From Lucinisca nassula (lineage: Eukaryota > Mollusca > Bivalvia > Lucinida > Lucinidae), in the NCBI GenBank assembly GCA_963580285.1, contig OY757010.1:148166675-148230674 (forward strand): a stretch of DNA of 64,000 nt. Reading direction: 5' to 3'. Position numbers and translations under genes: made by a program. Below the pieces are notes generated by a model. That model was not told the DNA's origin, made no database searches, and worked only from the letters and a program-made list of their open reading frames with translations. Below, piece after piece: positions 10,160-22,124 of this stretch (positions are counted from its first letter, which is position 1; each line of letters opens with the position of its first letter).

Positions 10160-11537
10160 TACATCGTAATTGTAAAACACGTAATTGCAGCTATGTTTGC
10201 TGTAGATTTAGTTGTTACCTTTGGTAACAAGGAACAAACACAAAATTTCAAAAATCGATAATCAGGGAAATAGTTTCCTGACTCGATTAGCAATAAGCCG
10301 TCTAATAAGCCCCCATCAGTGATCCTAGTATTAATGTAAAAGACCAGCGTGAGTTATAAAGAATGTCTCTGTTACGAAGAGCAGATGCCAGTGGGGTCGG
10401 TTTTTGACACTCTTCTTCAGCAGCTGTAGTTTGCAAAGTAGAAGCAAAGTATAAGGCAGATTTCACGAGTTTTAAAAAATGCTAGTGTTACTAAGACGGA
10501 AAGCATAAAAATGCATTTTCTTTATATTTTACTATTTTTTTCACTTTTGTTTTGTGAAAATATGATTCTTTGCTTAATATATTAAATTATAAAAAAAATA
10601 ATAATTGAATGTTCCATTTTGTGTCCTTGAGTTTGTTGTTTTATGTAGTAGACGAGCCCAAAATTGGACAGAATTAACTCCCACCTAAATTAGGTACCCT
10701 TTTTATAACTGATGTGGAGATAATGCAGATTTGTAAAAAAGATCGATTTCTTTAGGATTTATGAAAACATAAATTTGAAATGACAAACACTGTGTTTTCA
10801 TTCTCTTTCATTTATTTATTTTCCCAAAATTTCATTTTTTGGTCCAAGATGGTCGGGGCTACAATTTTCTGTCCATTGTCTTACGCATAACGTTTGCAAA
10901 CACTATGGTCCTATTATTTGCTTTGCTTTGGGAAAGGATGACAGAATTGGGACGTAAACAGTGTAAGCTTGATAAAAGAAAGTGCAGTGTCTTATTCAAA
11001 AGTCATAATAATACAGATATCTGCGGATATGAGGGTGGTTTTTTTCCATGCTAGCGTTATGAACGTTACGGAATTTTTTTTCTGTCTTCAATTGCCGTAA
11101 CGATTGCATGGAAATTTACTGGGATTGTCGGAAAACCGCGCGAAATTACCCATAAAGCGCACGCATTCCAAAACGGTGACCCAGTAACGGTAAGAGTATT
11201 ACGCCTGAGGAAAAAAAGAGCATGTGTTTTGATCTTGAAATTAGCCATTAAAATTTTCGGTCCTGGTTCGTAACGATTTCATAGTGTAACGATCGCATTT
11301 GTTGTTCTCTTTAAAATGCATAAATTAAAGGATTTTATTGAAGCCATTCTCAAAGTGTCGATCGGATCATACTGAAAACTCCATCCTGATGCAACGGAAC
11401 ACAAAACATTACTGTTCCTTTATTCGAACGAGGCATTTGTAAGTTAAATCGCACAAAACGTTATTTTTTTGGACATGGTCAGCGATTGCGAATGTAACTG
11501 ATGGACAAAAATAAAATTTGCGAACGTTACATACGGA
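10160..11537. other. AT-rich, apparently single-copy stretch, no gene supported
   Basis: No family seen elsewhere in the window matches this stretch. It may hold upstream exons of the minus-strand gene: around 10300-10440 a minus frame reads LQTTAAEEECQKPTPLASAL but lacks a good donor, and near 11200 there is a TTTTTTTCCTCAG acceptor-like site. I could not make a phase-consistent model from these. Confidence 0.4.
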
Positions 11538-11547
11538 CCGTTAGTGG

Positions 11548-12943
11548 GGTAACAAGACGTTTCGCCCCCAAGACGTTTCCCCCCTGGTCGTTTCCCCCCT
11601 AGTCGTTTCGCCCCCTTTTTTGGCCCCTAGTCGTTTCGCCCCCTAACCCTAGTCGTTTCGCCCCCAAAACCCTAGTCGGTTCGCCCCCAAACCATTTTCC
11701 TATATTTTATATATAAAAGATTCATATATGAGACAGAGAGAAAGAGAGAGAGAGAGAAGAACCTGTTCTTTGAATGAAAATGTTAATCAGGAATTATGAT
11801 AAGTATTACCTGTTTTGATCAATACCGTTTATCACATTGTTTATTTGATTTGACTCAATAATCACGCAATTATTGCCATTAATGATGAGGTTTGAAAACA
11901 TGCGCTCTTGCAAAGTCAAACGTCTTTAATTATCGCTAAAGCATCTTTACCAGTTTTGTTTTAAATTGGTCGGTTGGTTCGTTAACAGAGTCAGCCAGTA
12001 ATACATTGTTGAATATTGGGGCAAATGCCGTCTACGCAACGTCGGGTCAACGCCGATGTACCGTGATAAAGTTGCATCGGCGTTGATACAGCGTTGCATA
12101 CACATTGTGCGCCCAATAGATAATACATGGTTGAGTATTGCCGCAAATGTCGTCTACGCAGCGACGCGTCAACGCCGATGCAACGTCATAAGGTCGATCC
12201 CTTTCATCATGTTTCTGTCAGCAATCTGTATACCCTGAGCAGATTTGCGGCATTCGACCCAGTAATTCCAGATTTGTAAGCAAATAGTGCAGACCCTGAT
12301 CAGGCAATGCGGTTTGCTTGATAATTCAAGTACAGCTTCTTCCCTAGGACTATACCCGATGGGAATTCTTTACCAGCATCTGTTGCTGAGGCCCTTGACT
12401 TGGTATCCTTCAAGCAGGGGCCGTCCACTCTCTCGTTTTAACAGCTAGGTAGGGGCCGGTCTGTAAGCAAAGTCTGGGGGATTTTTGAACCTGTGCCGGT
12501 TGGGCGACCATACCCAGGGGCAGCTACTGTAGCCGGAGAGGTCTGGTTTCCAATGATGATTTGAAAAAGCAGGCTGGAATCTTTCCTTTCTTTTCTTTCT
12601 TGTCTATCCACTATATATCTCTTTCTTTCCTATATTTCCCACTTTCTCTCTTTCACCCGCCACCAGAGACATAATGTTCAAGTATGAATGAAGTCTCTTA
12701 ACGAACAGATACAGATACTGAGGCTGACGTGACAGGGCAACATTTTGATGCTACTTAAATATTTGCCTCTAATAAAAGTTCAACAGTGAAAATTAGTCTT
12801 ACAGTGAAAAGTGGGCGAAACGACCAGGGGGACGAAACGACTACGGGGGCGAAACGACTAGGGGGGAAACGACTTGGGAGGAAACGTCTTGGGGGCGAAA
12901 CGACTAGGGGAGGAAATGGTTTGGAGGCGAAACGTCCCGGAAT
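11548..12943. mobile_element. 1.4-kb element with inverted minisatellite ends and 10-bp TSD
   Basis: Left arm (about 11560-11690) is a tandem repeat of TAGTCGTTTCGCCCCC-like 16-18-mers; right arm (about 12810-12935) is the same repeat inverted (GGGGGCGAAACGACTA). CCGTTAGTGG occurs immediately outside both ends (11538-11547 and 12944-12953). The interior has a GAGA tract at ~11735-11757, short TCGTCTACGCA/CAACGCCGATG repeats and no transposase frame. TSD length suits a Mutator-like mechanism, but the superfamily is not proven. Confidence 0.8.
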
Positions 12944-13186
12944 CCGTTAGTGGTACATACGATTTCCGGTTAGCTCCCCTGCCTAAATACTCTTCAATTG
13001 GAATAGAACGGGGCAGTGAATTATCGCTTGGTTTTCCTTTTATATACGTATTTATGCGTTATACAGGTATTAAATCATGACCGCACAAAGTGTATCCATG
13101 CTTCGAACAAAATAGCATGCAATTCGGAATTAATTTAAAACAGAATTTTCACGTGTTGTTTACTTGTCACTAGTTTTCGCGACACA

Positions 13187-14460
13187 CGTATTCGGGCGTG
13201 TATTACCCGCAGTTTTTTCCCTCAAATTACAGGCCCAAGTTCTGGATGCGGGTAATCCGCCCGAATTATTTTTGGACCATTTTATTTTTACTTTTTACAG
13301 CTGAAAATACGATGCATCTCATGTTATGCTCTATCCTTTTACGATTCCCGACATAAATAACGTTTAATTGTCCACTCAATTTTACTTACACATGAGTAAT
13401 ATAACAATCTCTATTACTAGCAAGCCCGAATTTGTGAGTATTATTCCTAAAACTTTGATTTTAAACAAAATAAACAAGCAAGTTCAATGCGAACATCAAA
13501 GTTTTCCGGCATCCAAACTGCCGCCCACAAATCACCACTATTTTTTTTTTTCTGCACGCGATCGGTAAATGATGTCATCGTACCCCAGCAACCCCACACG
13601 TGTCTATTGTTTTAGCTTAGTGGGGCGTATCTGTCTCATAAAAAAAAGTTTGGAAACGGTAAAAGTATTCTCGCTAGCAAAACAGCGCTTTCCGTAAGCT
13701 CCGTGTCAATAACCAACAACAGAGTACAGATGTGTTAACACAAAGAGTTCAACTTTTCTCGCCAAGCGTCTGCTATTTGGCGCCAAAACATAACCATTCA
13801 CGAGATAGCAGAATAGTCGTAGCAACTCGTCTTAGGAGCAATTAAATAATTTTCACACTGATTGCGGATTAAATTTTATGATTGGGGAATAAACACAAAT
13901 TAGAGACATAACTTGACCATATTTTCACACCTTATCGACACGCACCGCAGGGTGGCAATGTCATAATTGAACCGTTATAAATCAATAAACAGTGTAAATC
14001 CAAATCAGACATCTGCGGCGTCTTTCTGAGGTGTCTGACCTGGGACTGCACTGTTTGCCGATGTCCCAAAAAAGAAACGTCTGCGGCGTCTTTCTGAGGC
14101 ATCTGATCCGGGACTGCACTGTTCGCCGATGTCCCAAAAAGGGCCGCGGGCATATGTGTGTTAATAAATTAATAACACTGGTGAACATGTAAAGTTTTTT
14201 CAACATTTTAATCAAAATACATGCTTTCTGGGTATACTCGCACGCACGTGCATTTTCCCGCCTTTTGGAGACGATCGCGCGTTCCGTTGTGTGCTACAAA
14301 AACTGGCCAAATTCTTACTTTTTCTCACTTACGCATCCACCAAAATTTCAGCAAATGTTCCATGCGGGTAATACAACAGTATAACAGTTTTCCCCCAGAT
14401 TTTGGCAACAAAAGGGGGTGCGGGTAGTACGCAAATGCGGGTAATACACTCCCGAATACG
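13187..14460. mobile_element. 1.27-kb TIR element, non-autonomous
   Basis: The outer 25 bp are inverted repeats with one mismatch: CGTATTCGGG(C/A)GTGTATTAC at 13187 onward and its complement ending at 14460. TGCGGGTAATAC-type boxes recur just inside both ends (13236, 14363, 14419, 14436), as transposase-binding subterminal repeats would. The interior contains a short tandem duplication of the TGGGACTGCACTGTT..CCGATGTCCC motif (about 14038-14140). No transposase coding is visible. Ends resemble those of the twin elements at 45327 and 45754. Confidence 0.75.
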
Positions 14461-14675
14461 GCACAATTAAATTGTTTATTTTCATCATATTGATTTTAAT
14501 TGTTTTGTCAGTAACTTAAAAAGGTGAACCCCATAAAAACGTTTTGCATGCATCAGTAACACCTCTTTGGTTTCATTCACTGACTCGCATTACTGCATAT
14601 AGATTCCTTGAACCTGCACAGGGTGTGACATGCAAGGAATCTGTCAACTTACAAGGCTATGCAACAAAGGCCCCC

Positions 14676-14880
14676 TGATGCCCCACTTCTATATACAATG
14701 TAGTAAAGTTGGGGTTTTCAAGAATATACACAATTTTTCTTATGTCTGCTCTCAAATATATACAGATCTCGGGCAGTTCTAACAAGTACCCACAATCTAT
14801 ATTTTGATCAGAAAAGAGAAAAAATAACACACATTGTCTTCTGGAAATTGTTGTTTTTTTTCCAGTCTTAGTAATCACAT
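14676..14880. mobile_element. Palindromic element, family P, partial
   Basis: Contains CCCCACTTCTATATACAATG, TGTCTGCTCTCAAATATATA and ACAAGTACCCACAATCTAT, the left half and part of the palindrome of family P. The outer GAAAACACG ends are not present. Confidence 0.6.
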
Positions 14881-14937
14881 TATAATGCATTAAAATATTA
14901 AAATAATGTTATTTTCTTTGGCTTTTTATAGACTACA

Positions 14938-15235
14938 TGACTGCCCCTGCCCATCTGGGCTTGGAGAAATAGATGGGCTGTTCGATGCTTCCATGCAGAG
15001 TTGAAACCGACCGCACATTAGTACTGGTAATCTGCTTAGGTCTAAGCCTGGCCATGAAAACTGCTGTAAGTTGGCCCGTCCATGCATATAAACCCTTTTG
15101 GTGTTATTGGGCAGCAGGGATTGAGATGTCATTTCATCTCAATGTCAGGTAAAAGTCCCACAAAATTGGAAGCAACGTCTCCAAAATGACCTCGATTGTG
15201 TTGACAGGAACGTTAAACCTCATATCAAACAAAAC
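14938..15235 (+). repeat. SINE-like family T, full copy
   Basis: Runs from TGCCCCTGCCCATCTGGGC to AACGTTAAACCTCATATC plus an AAACAAAACAAA tail. A separate 80-bp minus-oriented scrap of the same family follows at 15262-15340. Confidence 0.8.
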
Positions 15236-15388
15236 AAATAATAGACATTTTAAACTTTTTAAGCATGGACGGTCCATCTCCCACTGCTCTGCCCGGGTGG
15301 GCCTAGGTCATCTAAGCGGTTTATCAGTACTTGTATTACTGGGTAGTAGCCAATCTTTTTCAAGCCCCGATGTGCAGGGGCTTACCAT

Positions 15389-15555
15389 AATTTTGTTTTG
15401 GTTTGGGTTTTATGACCCTTTCAAGATTATTTCACTCATATGGAGCTGACCGTTAATCAGAGGTGGGCGAAAACCGGAGTACCCAGAGAAAAACCACCTG
15501 ACCTTCCGTTGCAGAACTTTGCGTCAGACTAGAACCCACGGCAGTGAGAGACCTT
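15389..15555 (-). repeat. SINE family Q, minus orientation
   Basis: Reverse complement of the SINE at 48036-48255: TTTCAAGATTATTTCACTC, AATCAGAGGTGGGCGAAAAC, GAAAAACCACCTGACCTTCC and GGCAGTGAGAGACCTTAC. Head truncated. Confidence 0.75.
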
Positions 15556-15674
15556 ACCCTTGATTTTGTAAGACTTGCACTTGTTAATGAGAATCATATT
15601 AAGTTATGTAAGACTGGCACTAGTGCCAACTTAGTTAATGTCTGAAAATAAAAATTATTACAATAGAATGTATA

Positions 15675-15950
15675 TTCCATTATTAACTGGGCCACGTTGC
15701 TCAGTATGCACATTCAACAAGATCAGGAGGATGGGGGTTTGATCCTTCAGTCTGGCACAGCTTTTCACTCATGCCACCGATTCAAGTAGGGCAGCTGTCG
15801 GCGATGTCAGAAAGATAAGTGCTTAGTACTAGTTAACTGCTGACCATGTCTAAACTTATCCAGGAAAAGTGTGGGTTGGGTCACTGGGGATCTCCAAATT
15901 TTCATGTCAGACCTAAAATGTGTTGATGAGTCATAAAACCCCATTACAGA
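15675..15950 (+). repeat. tRNA-headed SINE, family N, diverged copy
   Basis: TGCTCAGTATGCACATTCAA and GGGGGTTTGATCC are degraded A and B boxes. The body matches family N (TAAACTTATCCAGGAAAAGT, GTGTTGATGAGTCATAAAAC). Confidence 0.7.
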
Positions 15951-15954
15951 CATA

Positions 15955-16173
15955 CACCCAACCCCTTTATAACACTATTGTTGGGATCCAAAGCAGAGAC
16001 CCTGATAGTTAAACAACCATGTTATATCCAAACAAAAATGTGTAGCTTACATAGAAAAATGACCATTCATGGTCATTTTTCTATATAATCAATACATTTT
16101 TGGGATCCATCAGGAAACAGTGTTATATACAAAACAGTGTTATAATGAACCATGTTATAATGAGGTTATGGTG
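15955..16173. mobile_element. 219-bp TA-flanked TIR element (Tc1/mariner/pogo-like MITE)
   Basis: CACCCAACCCCTTTATAAC at the left faces GTTATAATGAGGTTATGGTG at the right, flanked by TA at 15953-15954 and 16174-16175. A perfect 15-bp hairpin sits in the middle (16051-16065 with 16070-16084, ATAGAAAAATGACCA). No coding sequence. Confidence 0.65.
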
Positions 16174-16754
16174 TATTATCAATTGCAGCTGCAAAATCTG
16201 CTGCACTGTGTAACAGAAATTCTGCGGGTGCAAAATGTTTGAACTCGGGCACTGAGGTGACAATAAACAAATTATTACCTGCACCTTAGCCCTGCTATGC
16301 TAGCCTGTGCAAGTCAGACATGCTACCATTGCAAACCGTGCCACAACTTACTGCAAGCTGCACAAGCCAAAGATTTACTGCAAGACACATAAAAATTTTG
16401 GTATTTTGTCACTCACAAACTTCACATAAAGCTCACCTGGCTCTACTCAGTTAGGTATTCACAAAAAATAAAATTCATTCTTATTATAATACCTTATTTT
16501 TTGTGGCTTGCAGTCATTCTGGCTTTCATGCCAGCTGTTCCAAATGGTATAAATTGCTGATTTTTCAAGATGTCATTTTATACTTAACCTGCTGAATAGT
16601 TAAGATACCACACCAATTTTGAATTTATGACCAGTTTGATGGCCTGGTGCACTATCTTTCTTTAAATTTATAGACAGAAATACAAATAGTGTAGCCTTGA
16701 TCAGACAGCTTCTTTAGAAACCATCTGATCTGGATCTGCACTGTTTGCAAGATA

Positions 16755-17520
16755 GTTTTTATGCCCCCACCTATTCGGAGAATAGCGGAAGGGCATTAAG
16801 TTTTACCCCTGTCCGTCCGTTCGTCCGTCCCGACATTGTGTCCGAGCCATAACTCCTAAACCGTATGGAATATATTCATGAAACTTGACAGGTGCATCCA
16901 TCATACTTACCTACCTTACACTACCCCACCCCACCCTACCCTACCCCACCTCCCTACCCACCGAACCCCAAAACACCATGCACACACATGCTCAAAACAC
17001 CCCACCCCACTCACCATACCCACCCCCACTCACCCTACCCAAACCACACCTCCACCCTACCCCACCCCACAACACCCACCCCTACTCCTACCCTACGTTA
17101 CCCTACCCACCCACCCACACTTCACCCCCCTAACGACCCCGCCCATAGGGGCTTGAAGAAATATATGGGCTGCACGATGCTTCCACGCAGAGTTGATACC
17201 GACCACACATTAGTACTGGTTATCTGCTTTGAAGGTCTAAGCTTGCCCAGGAAAACTGGTGCAAGTCGGCCCGCCCATGCATATAAACCCTATTGGTTCT
17301 ATTGGGCGGCAGGGATTGAGGTGTCGCTTCATCTCAATGTCGGGTAAAAGTCCCACGAAATTGGAAGCAGCGTCTCCAAAATGACCTAAATAGTATTGAC
17401 GGGGACGTTAAACCTCAAATCAATAAAAAACCCACTTCACCCAACCCACACCTCCACCCTACCCCACCCCACCCCACAATACCCACCCATCCTACCTTAC
17501 CCCACCCACACGTTCCGTCC
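16755..17520 (+). repeat. C-rich low-complexity repeat with an inserted SINE
   Basis: Starts with the common TATGCCCCCACCTATTCGG..GTCCGTCCGTTCGTCCGTCC repeat, then a long irregular (CCTACCC/CCCAC) microsatellite (about 16905-17127 and 17433-17515). The microsatellite is split by a family T SINE. The three overlapping proline-rich open frames across it are composition artefacts. Confidence 0.8.
17128..17432 (+). repeat. SINE-like family T, full copy with 10-bp TSD
   Basis: CACTTCACCC occurs at 17118-17127 and 17433-17442, directly outside the element. Because the flank is a repetitive C-rich tract the TSD is less conclusive than in other copies. Confidence 0.75.
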
Positions 17521-17539
17521 ATGTAGTAACACAAACAAT

Positions 17540-18300
17540 ATTTTTTTGTGTCCAATTCGTAACATTAGCACAATTTTTTCTGTCCGTGTAACATTAGCAT
17601 CTGTCCATTTGTAACATTAGCAGAGAATTTCAGAAAAAAGATTTAGAAAAGTTGATTAAATATTTATTTACTATAAAAAGTGTGTGTTTTACAATTAATA
17701 CATATATACTCATAATTTTTCTTTATGCAGACAAAAATATTGCATGTTTTAAAGACTGTAGAAACAAAAAAGCGACCCATATCTAGACAAATTGAGGTGG
17801 CATCAAAAAGATGCATTTTTTCAAATATATGTTTTAGATATCTATAACAGTAAAGTGAATAAAAGTTAAATAACGATTAATCAAGCAATTAACATTATTG
17901 GCAGCACTTATTCAAATGTCAAAAGTAAAAAAAAATAATAAAAAAATGTCCATGAAAAATGGCACACTTTGTATGTTCAGTTTTTATTGATCAATTTTAT
18001 GACATTTAAGTAGAAATTTATATCAAAAATGAAATTTCTACTGAATTTCATGTTCAGTTTCTATGTTCCATCAGAAAAAATCCAGAAAATGAGAAGTTTA
18101 TTTTTCTAAAATCAGTGGAACATGAAATTACATTTTCCGTCCATGTAACACTAGCACCCGTGAAATCTGCCATAAGGGAAGGCAATGGTATGAAATTGAT
18201 TCAATTACCTTACACATTCCGTCCAAGACAAAAATGGAAAAGGACATTTAAACCAGTTTTTGGATTTTCATTGGGGTACGGCCTAAAGGCTTACTTAAAC
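17540..18300. other. AT-rich stretch with repeated GTAACATTAGCA motif; no gene
   Basis: TCCGTCCATGTA and GTAACA(T/C)TAGCA recur at ~17517, 17560, 17587, 17609 and 18137, suggesting the outer parts of an undefined mobile element. I found no convincing coding frame or matching TIR. Confidence 0.35.
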
Positions 18301-18699
18301 TTTTAAGTAATGTCGGTTGGTGCCTAGTTGGGCCCACCGGAGTACAACTGTTGGTTTTCAGTTATTTCATGCTGTCATGCTAAGGTTTAGCAGTTATAAC
18401 TGATTACTAGTGTTGAAGTCCGTTACATAACACTCTAGCGAACCGAAGCAGTGGTGATATATAAACACAGTAGGATGCCGCACGAGGAACATCCCCATCC
18501 AAGAAAGAAAAAATTATAATCTCAAAATCAAAATCATCATAAATTTTGCATGAAACAAAATAGATGTGAAGGCAATGATCAGGAAACGATATAATTAACT
18601 CAAACCTCCCATCCAAGACACTAAAGGATAGGTAAGACACAATAATGAAAACGTCACAAGCGGAAGGCCAAAAGGACAGGGAAATAAAATCTCAGAATC

Positions 18700-19430
18700 A
18701 TCGCGTTTATCATAAATTTTGCATGAAACAAACTCATTTAAAATAGATAAATGTAAATCCAAAAACGCGGCTTCGATATCAGAATAATTGAAGGGTATAT
18801 TTGACTGATCATACCATCGAAGAAGGTATTGTCAATTTTAATAACTCAACCAAATATCTAGACGTCGAGCACAAAGCTTAAATAAATTCAGATTCTTTTA
18901 CTGTTTTAGAAAATGGCTCCGCACCCTTGTAGTCATGCTTTTCAACAATCCAAGGCGGCTTGAATTTAAAATCTGACCATTGGTGTTTGACAACTACAAG
19001 ATTTAACATGCAACTTTAATTGAACCAGCACAGCAGTTTTTCAAAGAAATACAAAAAAAATAAAACATATAAATCACCCAAACCAATGGATGCTAGAAAG
19101 ATCAACAAAGGGTCATCATCTAGAAAAAAATCTAGTAGAGTCCAAGTCCCTAATGCTGTCAAATAAAAAAAAAATGAGTTCCTTTAAGAGCAATGAAAAC
19201 ATTCATAAGAAAAGGAGATAGTACAAGTTTATTGTACTTTCGTTTCGTGAGAAGACGATTTGTCATTTTGATCATGTGACTCCAATTCCATTATTAAACT
19301 TTCATTGACCCATGCCATGGAGGCTCCCTGTGTGATTTGGTTTCAATCGTCTAGGAATTTCAGATGATAAGAAGATAACAAATACGGAATCTGAACCATC
19401 AAGAATGTAGTTGAGTTAATGACGTTGACC
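18700..19430. other. Unassigned AT-rich stretch
   Basis: Preceded by a 110-bp scrap of family R (18570-18680). Nothing here repeats elsewhere in the window and no splice-flanked coding frame stands out. Confidence 0.3.
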
Positions 19431-19775
19431 TTTGGTATTTATAGAGGATCATTTGGCTGCTTAATTGATGCCACAGGCTTCTTTAAAGTAAAAAAAAAGT
19501 CCATTGTTTTCCGGTATTCCCAAAAAAATGCTTAAGTGGCCGAATTTGAGTTTAACCAAAACAGGTCAAGGTCGACCAAGGGTCATTATATGAAAAATCG
19601 TGGAAGGGCCAGTCACCAAGGCTACATACAGAGTTTGATGGTCAGTGGCCTTTAAATTCCTAAAATGAAGAATGTGCAACCCTTTTTGCCATATATGGGC
19701 ATCACAGCTATCTTTGTCATGTGGCCCAGGTCCCACCAAATAGAGGCCCATCGCTCACCTGGATGAGGCTGATCA
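19430..19775 (-). repeat. Fragment of a GCTCACCTG-bounded repeat, minus orientation
   Basis: Ends at ATCGCTCACCTGGATGAGG (the inverted right boundary of the array class) and shares AGGTCAAGGTCGACCAAGGG, ATTCCTAAAATGAAGA and the CTTAAGTGGCCGAATTTGA box with 25735-26060. Confidence 0.6.
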
Positions 19776-20039
19776 TGATATATTACACTGTGCCTTGGTG
19801 GACATCTTGTATATCAGATCACATCACCTTAAGCTATTCTGTATCTGCACGCATTGATGCCTCTGACAGCTCAACCTGATTTAGGATTCAGGAAGAGATG
19901 AGTTTGATGCAGAATGGATGATGTTAAGCTTGCACTAATGAATTAGCAAGCTTTCATGCGGACTGAACAAATTATTTGTCTATCGCGACGGAAGTAAGGC
20001 TGAGGACTGCGGCCGCGTAAAATCGATTTAAGTCCCCCC

Positions 20040-20500
20040 CCCCCCAAAGTGAACCCGCAGGTCGCCAGATTCGTGTTAAGCAAACACTCTTTTCACTGAG
20101 TCGTATCATAAACGCGAAACAGCCCCTTATGCCTATCGGGAAGTAGTTTGACGATATGATAATGATACAGCAAACAGTGAAATTTGATAGAGATGAGATG
20201 GAAACTTTTGCTGGTTTTGCATAAGTTTGTGATAACACATTACAAATGTTTCTATTTTTACTTTTATTCCCATTGTTCATGTACATGTATATTACAATTA
20301 AATTTCAACCAAATACTTATATTAGATTATTGCATGCTTACATGTGGTTCTTTTTTAAAGAGTTTATTAAATATAAAAATATAGACGTCACTGGCGGGTA
20401 TCGAACCCAGGGGTCGCCGGATTCATATTAAGCAAACACTCTGTGATTCACTGAGTCGTATCATAAACGCGAAACAGCCGCTGACAAATACTTTTATTAG
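20040..20500 (-). repeat. Two minus-oriented tRNA-like SINE heads
   Basis: GGTCGCCAGATTCGTGTTAAGC (20053 region) and GGTCGCCGGATTCATATTAA (20410 region) are 85-bp near-identical segments, each followed by ACTGAGTCGTATCATAAACG. Reversed, the second shows a GGGTTCGATACCC B box and a degraded A box. A run of 12 C (20034-20045) adjoins the first. Confidence 0.55.
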
Positions 20501-20504
20501 AGTT

Positions 20505-21185
20505 TTGCATGCTTACAGCTGATTATTTCAACTGCTGGTTTTCTTTTGCTCCAGTGTTCCTGTGACATTGTGTTCAGCACCAGATGGCTCAGAGCGTTTT
20601 ACTGTCGATGCCTCATCGTTGAGTCAACTTGGTTTTAATTGTGATTTCTTTGTTTACCGAGTTGATTCACTGAGGAGTTAGAAAACCTTCAAGAAGACCA
20701 AACAAATACTTGTTTGAACCACAATGAACGTGAGGGTGAGGGTCGGGATCCCGTAAATTTCATTTAAACCCACCAGTAATTGAACATTACTGACAGTTCT
20801 GGGTCGGTGCTTTCGCTGTGGTTCCTTCGTGTTTTGTGTTGGTGGTTTTGGTTCTTTCCCTGGTCGTGTGTGTTGTTTTGATTATTCTGATTCTTTTCCC
20901 TTTTTGGTTGTTCATTTTTGGTTGCGTTTGTCCTTCTGGTTTGGTACTTGTCGTGTTGGTGATTCAGATTCTTCCCCCATTATGTATATTGCTCCTTTTT
21001 AGTTGGGTTTGGATATTCTGAGTCACCACCTGTTTGGAAAAGAGCTGCTGACTCGGCTTGCCTGTTGTCTTTTTGTTTACTGTCATCGCTCCATGTTTCG
21101 ACTTCTTTCCCTGGTGAAATTTTGGGAAGAATTTGAGATCTGATTGTATCAGTTCCTGATCATTTCTCTTTTTAATTTTCTTTAC
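20505..21185 (-). repeat. Degraded family R sequence, minus orientation
   Basis: GGTTTTCTTTTGCTCCAG, CACTGAGGAGTTAG, TTGGTTCTTTCCCTGG and GATTGTATCAGTTCCTGATC are reversed family R boxes, heavily diverged. A valine/leucine-rich open frame inside it is a composition artefact. Confidence 0.5.
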
Positions 21186-21187
21186 AA

Positions 21188-21210
21188 GTGTGTGTGTGTG
21201 TGTGTGTGTG
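21188..21210. repeat. (GT)n microsatellite
   Basis: About 11 uninterrupted GT units. Confidence 0.95.
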
Positions 21211-21251
21211 CTTCACAAATATCGCACGTGATGTATCTGTATCGTTGCAAC

Positions 21252-21640
21252 TAGGGCTGGCTAATTGGAGCTGAAAAGATAATCGATTATCAGTCCTGTA
21301 AATTACGATCGATAATCGATTAGTAATCGCTAAGGTTTTTGTCATAATTTAACCTGTCTGGCTTTCTGTCTGAGCATGACTCTTAACATATGTTGCACTT
21401 TACCATATGTATATTTGAATAGACAGGCCTGAGCAAACAGTGTAGACCCAGATGAGATGCCGCAGAATGCGGCGTCTCATCAGGGCCTGCACTGTTTTCC
21501 ACTCATCCAGCTATTTTAGGCATAACTTTGGGTAGTAAATTGTATCAAGTAATCGATTAAAAGCAAATCAGAAATGATAATCATTTTTGTTGGAATTATC
21601 GATCGATTAATCGATTATACGATTAATTGTGTCAGCCTTA
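21252..21640 (+). mobile_element. hAT-like MITE, copy A (389 bp)
   Basis: Termini TAGGGCTGGC / GTCAGCCTTA are inverted (consensus TARGGCTGRC). The perfect 8-bp target duplication GTTGCAAC flanks it (21244-21251, 21641-21648). Subterminal AATCGATTAT-type repeats lie at both ends. The centre (about 21430-21505) is a hairpin starting GCAAACAGTGTAGACCCAGA. Known biology: 8-bp TSDs mark hAT transposition. No transposase is encoded, so a hAT transposase elsewhere must have moved it. Confidence 0.9.
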
Positions 21641-21726
21641 GTTGCAACCCTATTCTGTGACAAACGTTTTGTTAACTCTTCTTCTTGGTGCCATTGGTAG
21701 AATGTGTTCTGTGATTGTGTCGCATC

Positions 21727-22116
21727 TAAGGCTGGCACGATTAATTGGATAATCGATTATAAAATCGAAAAATTACACAAAAATGATTATCATTACTGAT
21801 TTGCTTGCAATCGATTATTTGAGAAGTACAATTTACTACCCAAAGTTGCGCATAAAATAGCTGTATGAGTGGCAAACAGTTTAGACCAAGATGAGACGCC
21901 ACGTTCAGCGGCGTCTCATCTGGGTCTACACTGTTTGCTCAGGCCTGTCTGTTCAAATGCATATGGCAAAGTACAGCATATGGTAGGAGTCATGCTCAGA
22001 AAGAAAGCCAGACAGGTAAAATTATGACCAAATCTTCAGTGATTACTAATCGATTATCGATCGCAATGACAGGAATGATAACCTATTATCTTTTAAGCTC
22101 CGATTAGCCAGCCCTA
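21727..22116 (-). mobile_element. hAT-like MITE, copy B (390 bp), inverted relative to copy A
   Basis: Same ends (TAAGGCTGGC..GCCAGCCCTA) with TSD GTCGCATC at 21719-21726 and 22117-22124. Lies 86 bp from copy A in opposite orientation, creating an ~860-bp inverted repeat. Confidence 0.9.
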
Positions 22117-22124
22117 GTCGCATC

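Noticed and set aside
10290..10440. Additional exon of the minus-strand gene
   Set aside because: Coding-like frame but no good donor and no phase match to the 9467-9587 exon.
16878..17347. Proline/threonine-rich proteins in three overlapping frames
   Set aside because: The sequence is a CCTACCC-type microsatellite, open in several frames at once, with a SINE in the middle.
20818..21021. Leucine/valine-rich membrane protein
   Set aside because: Degraded family R sequence on the opposite strand. Composition explains the frame.
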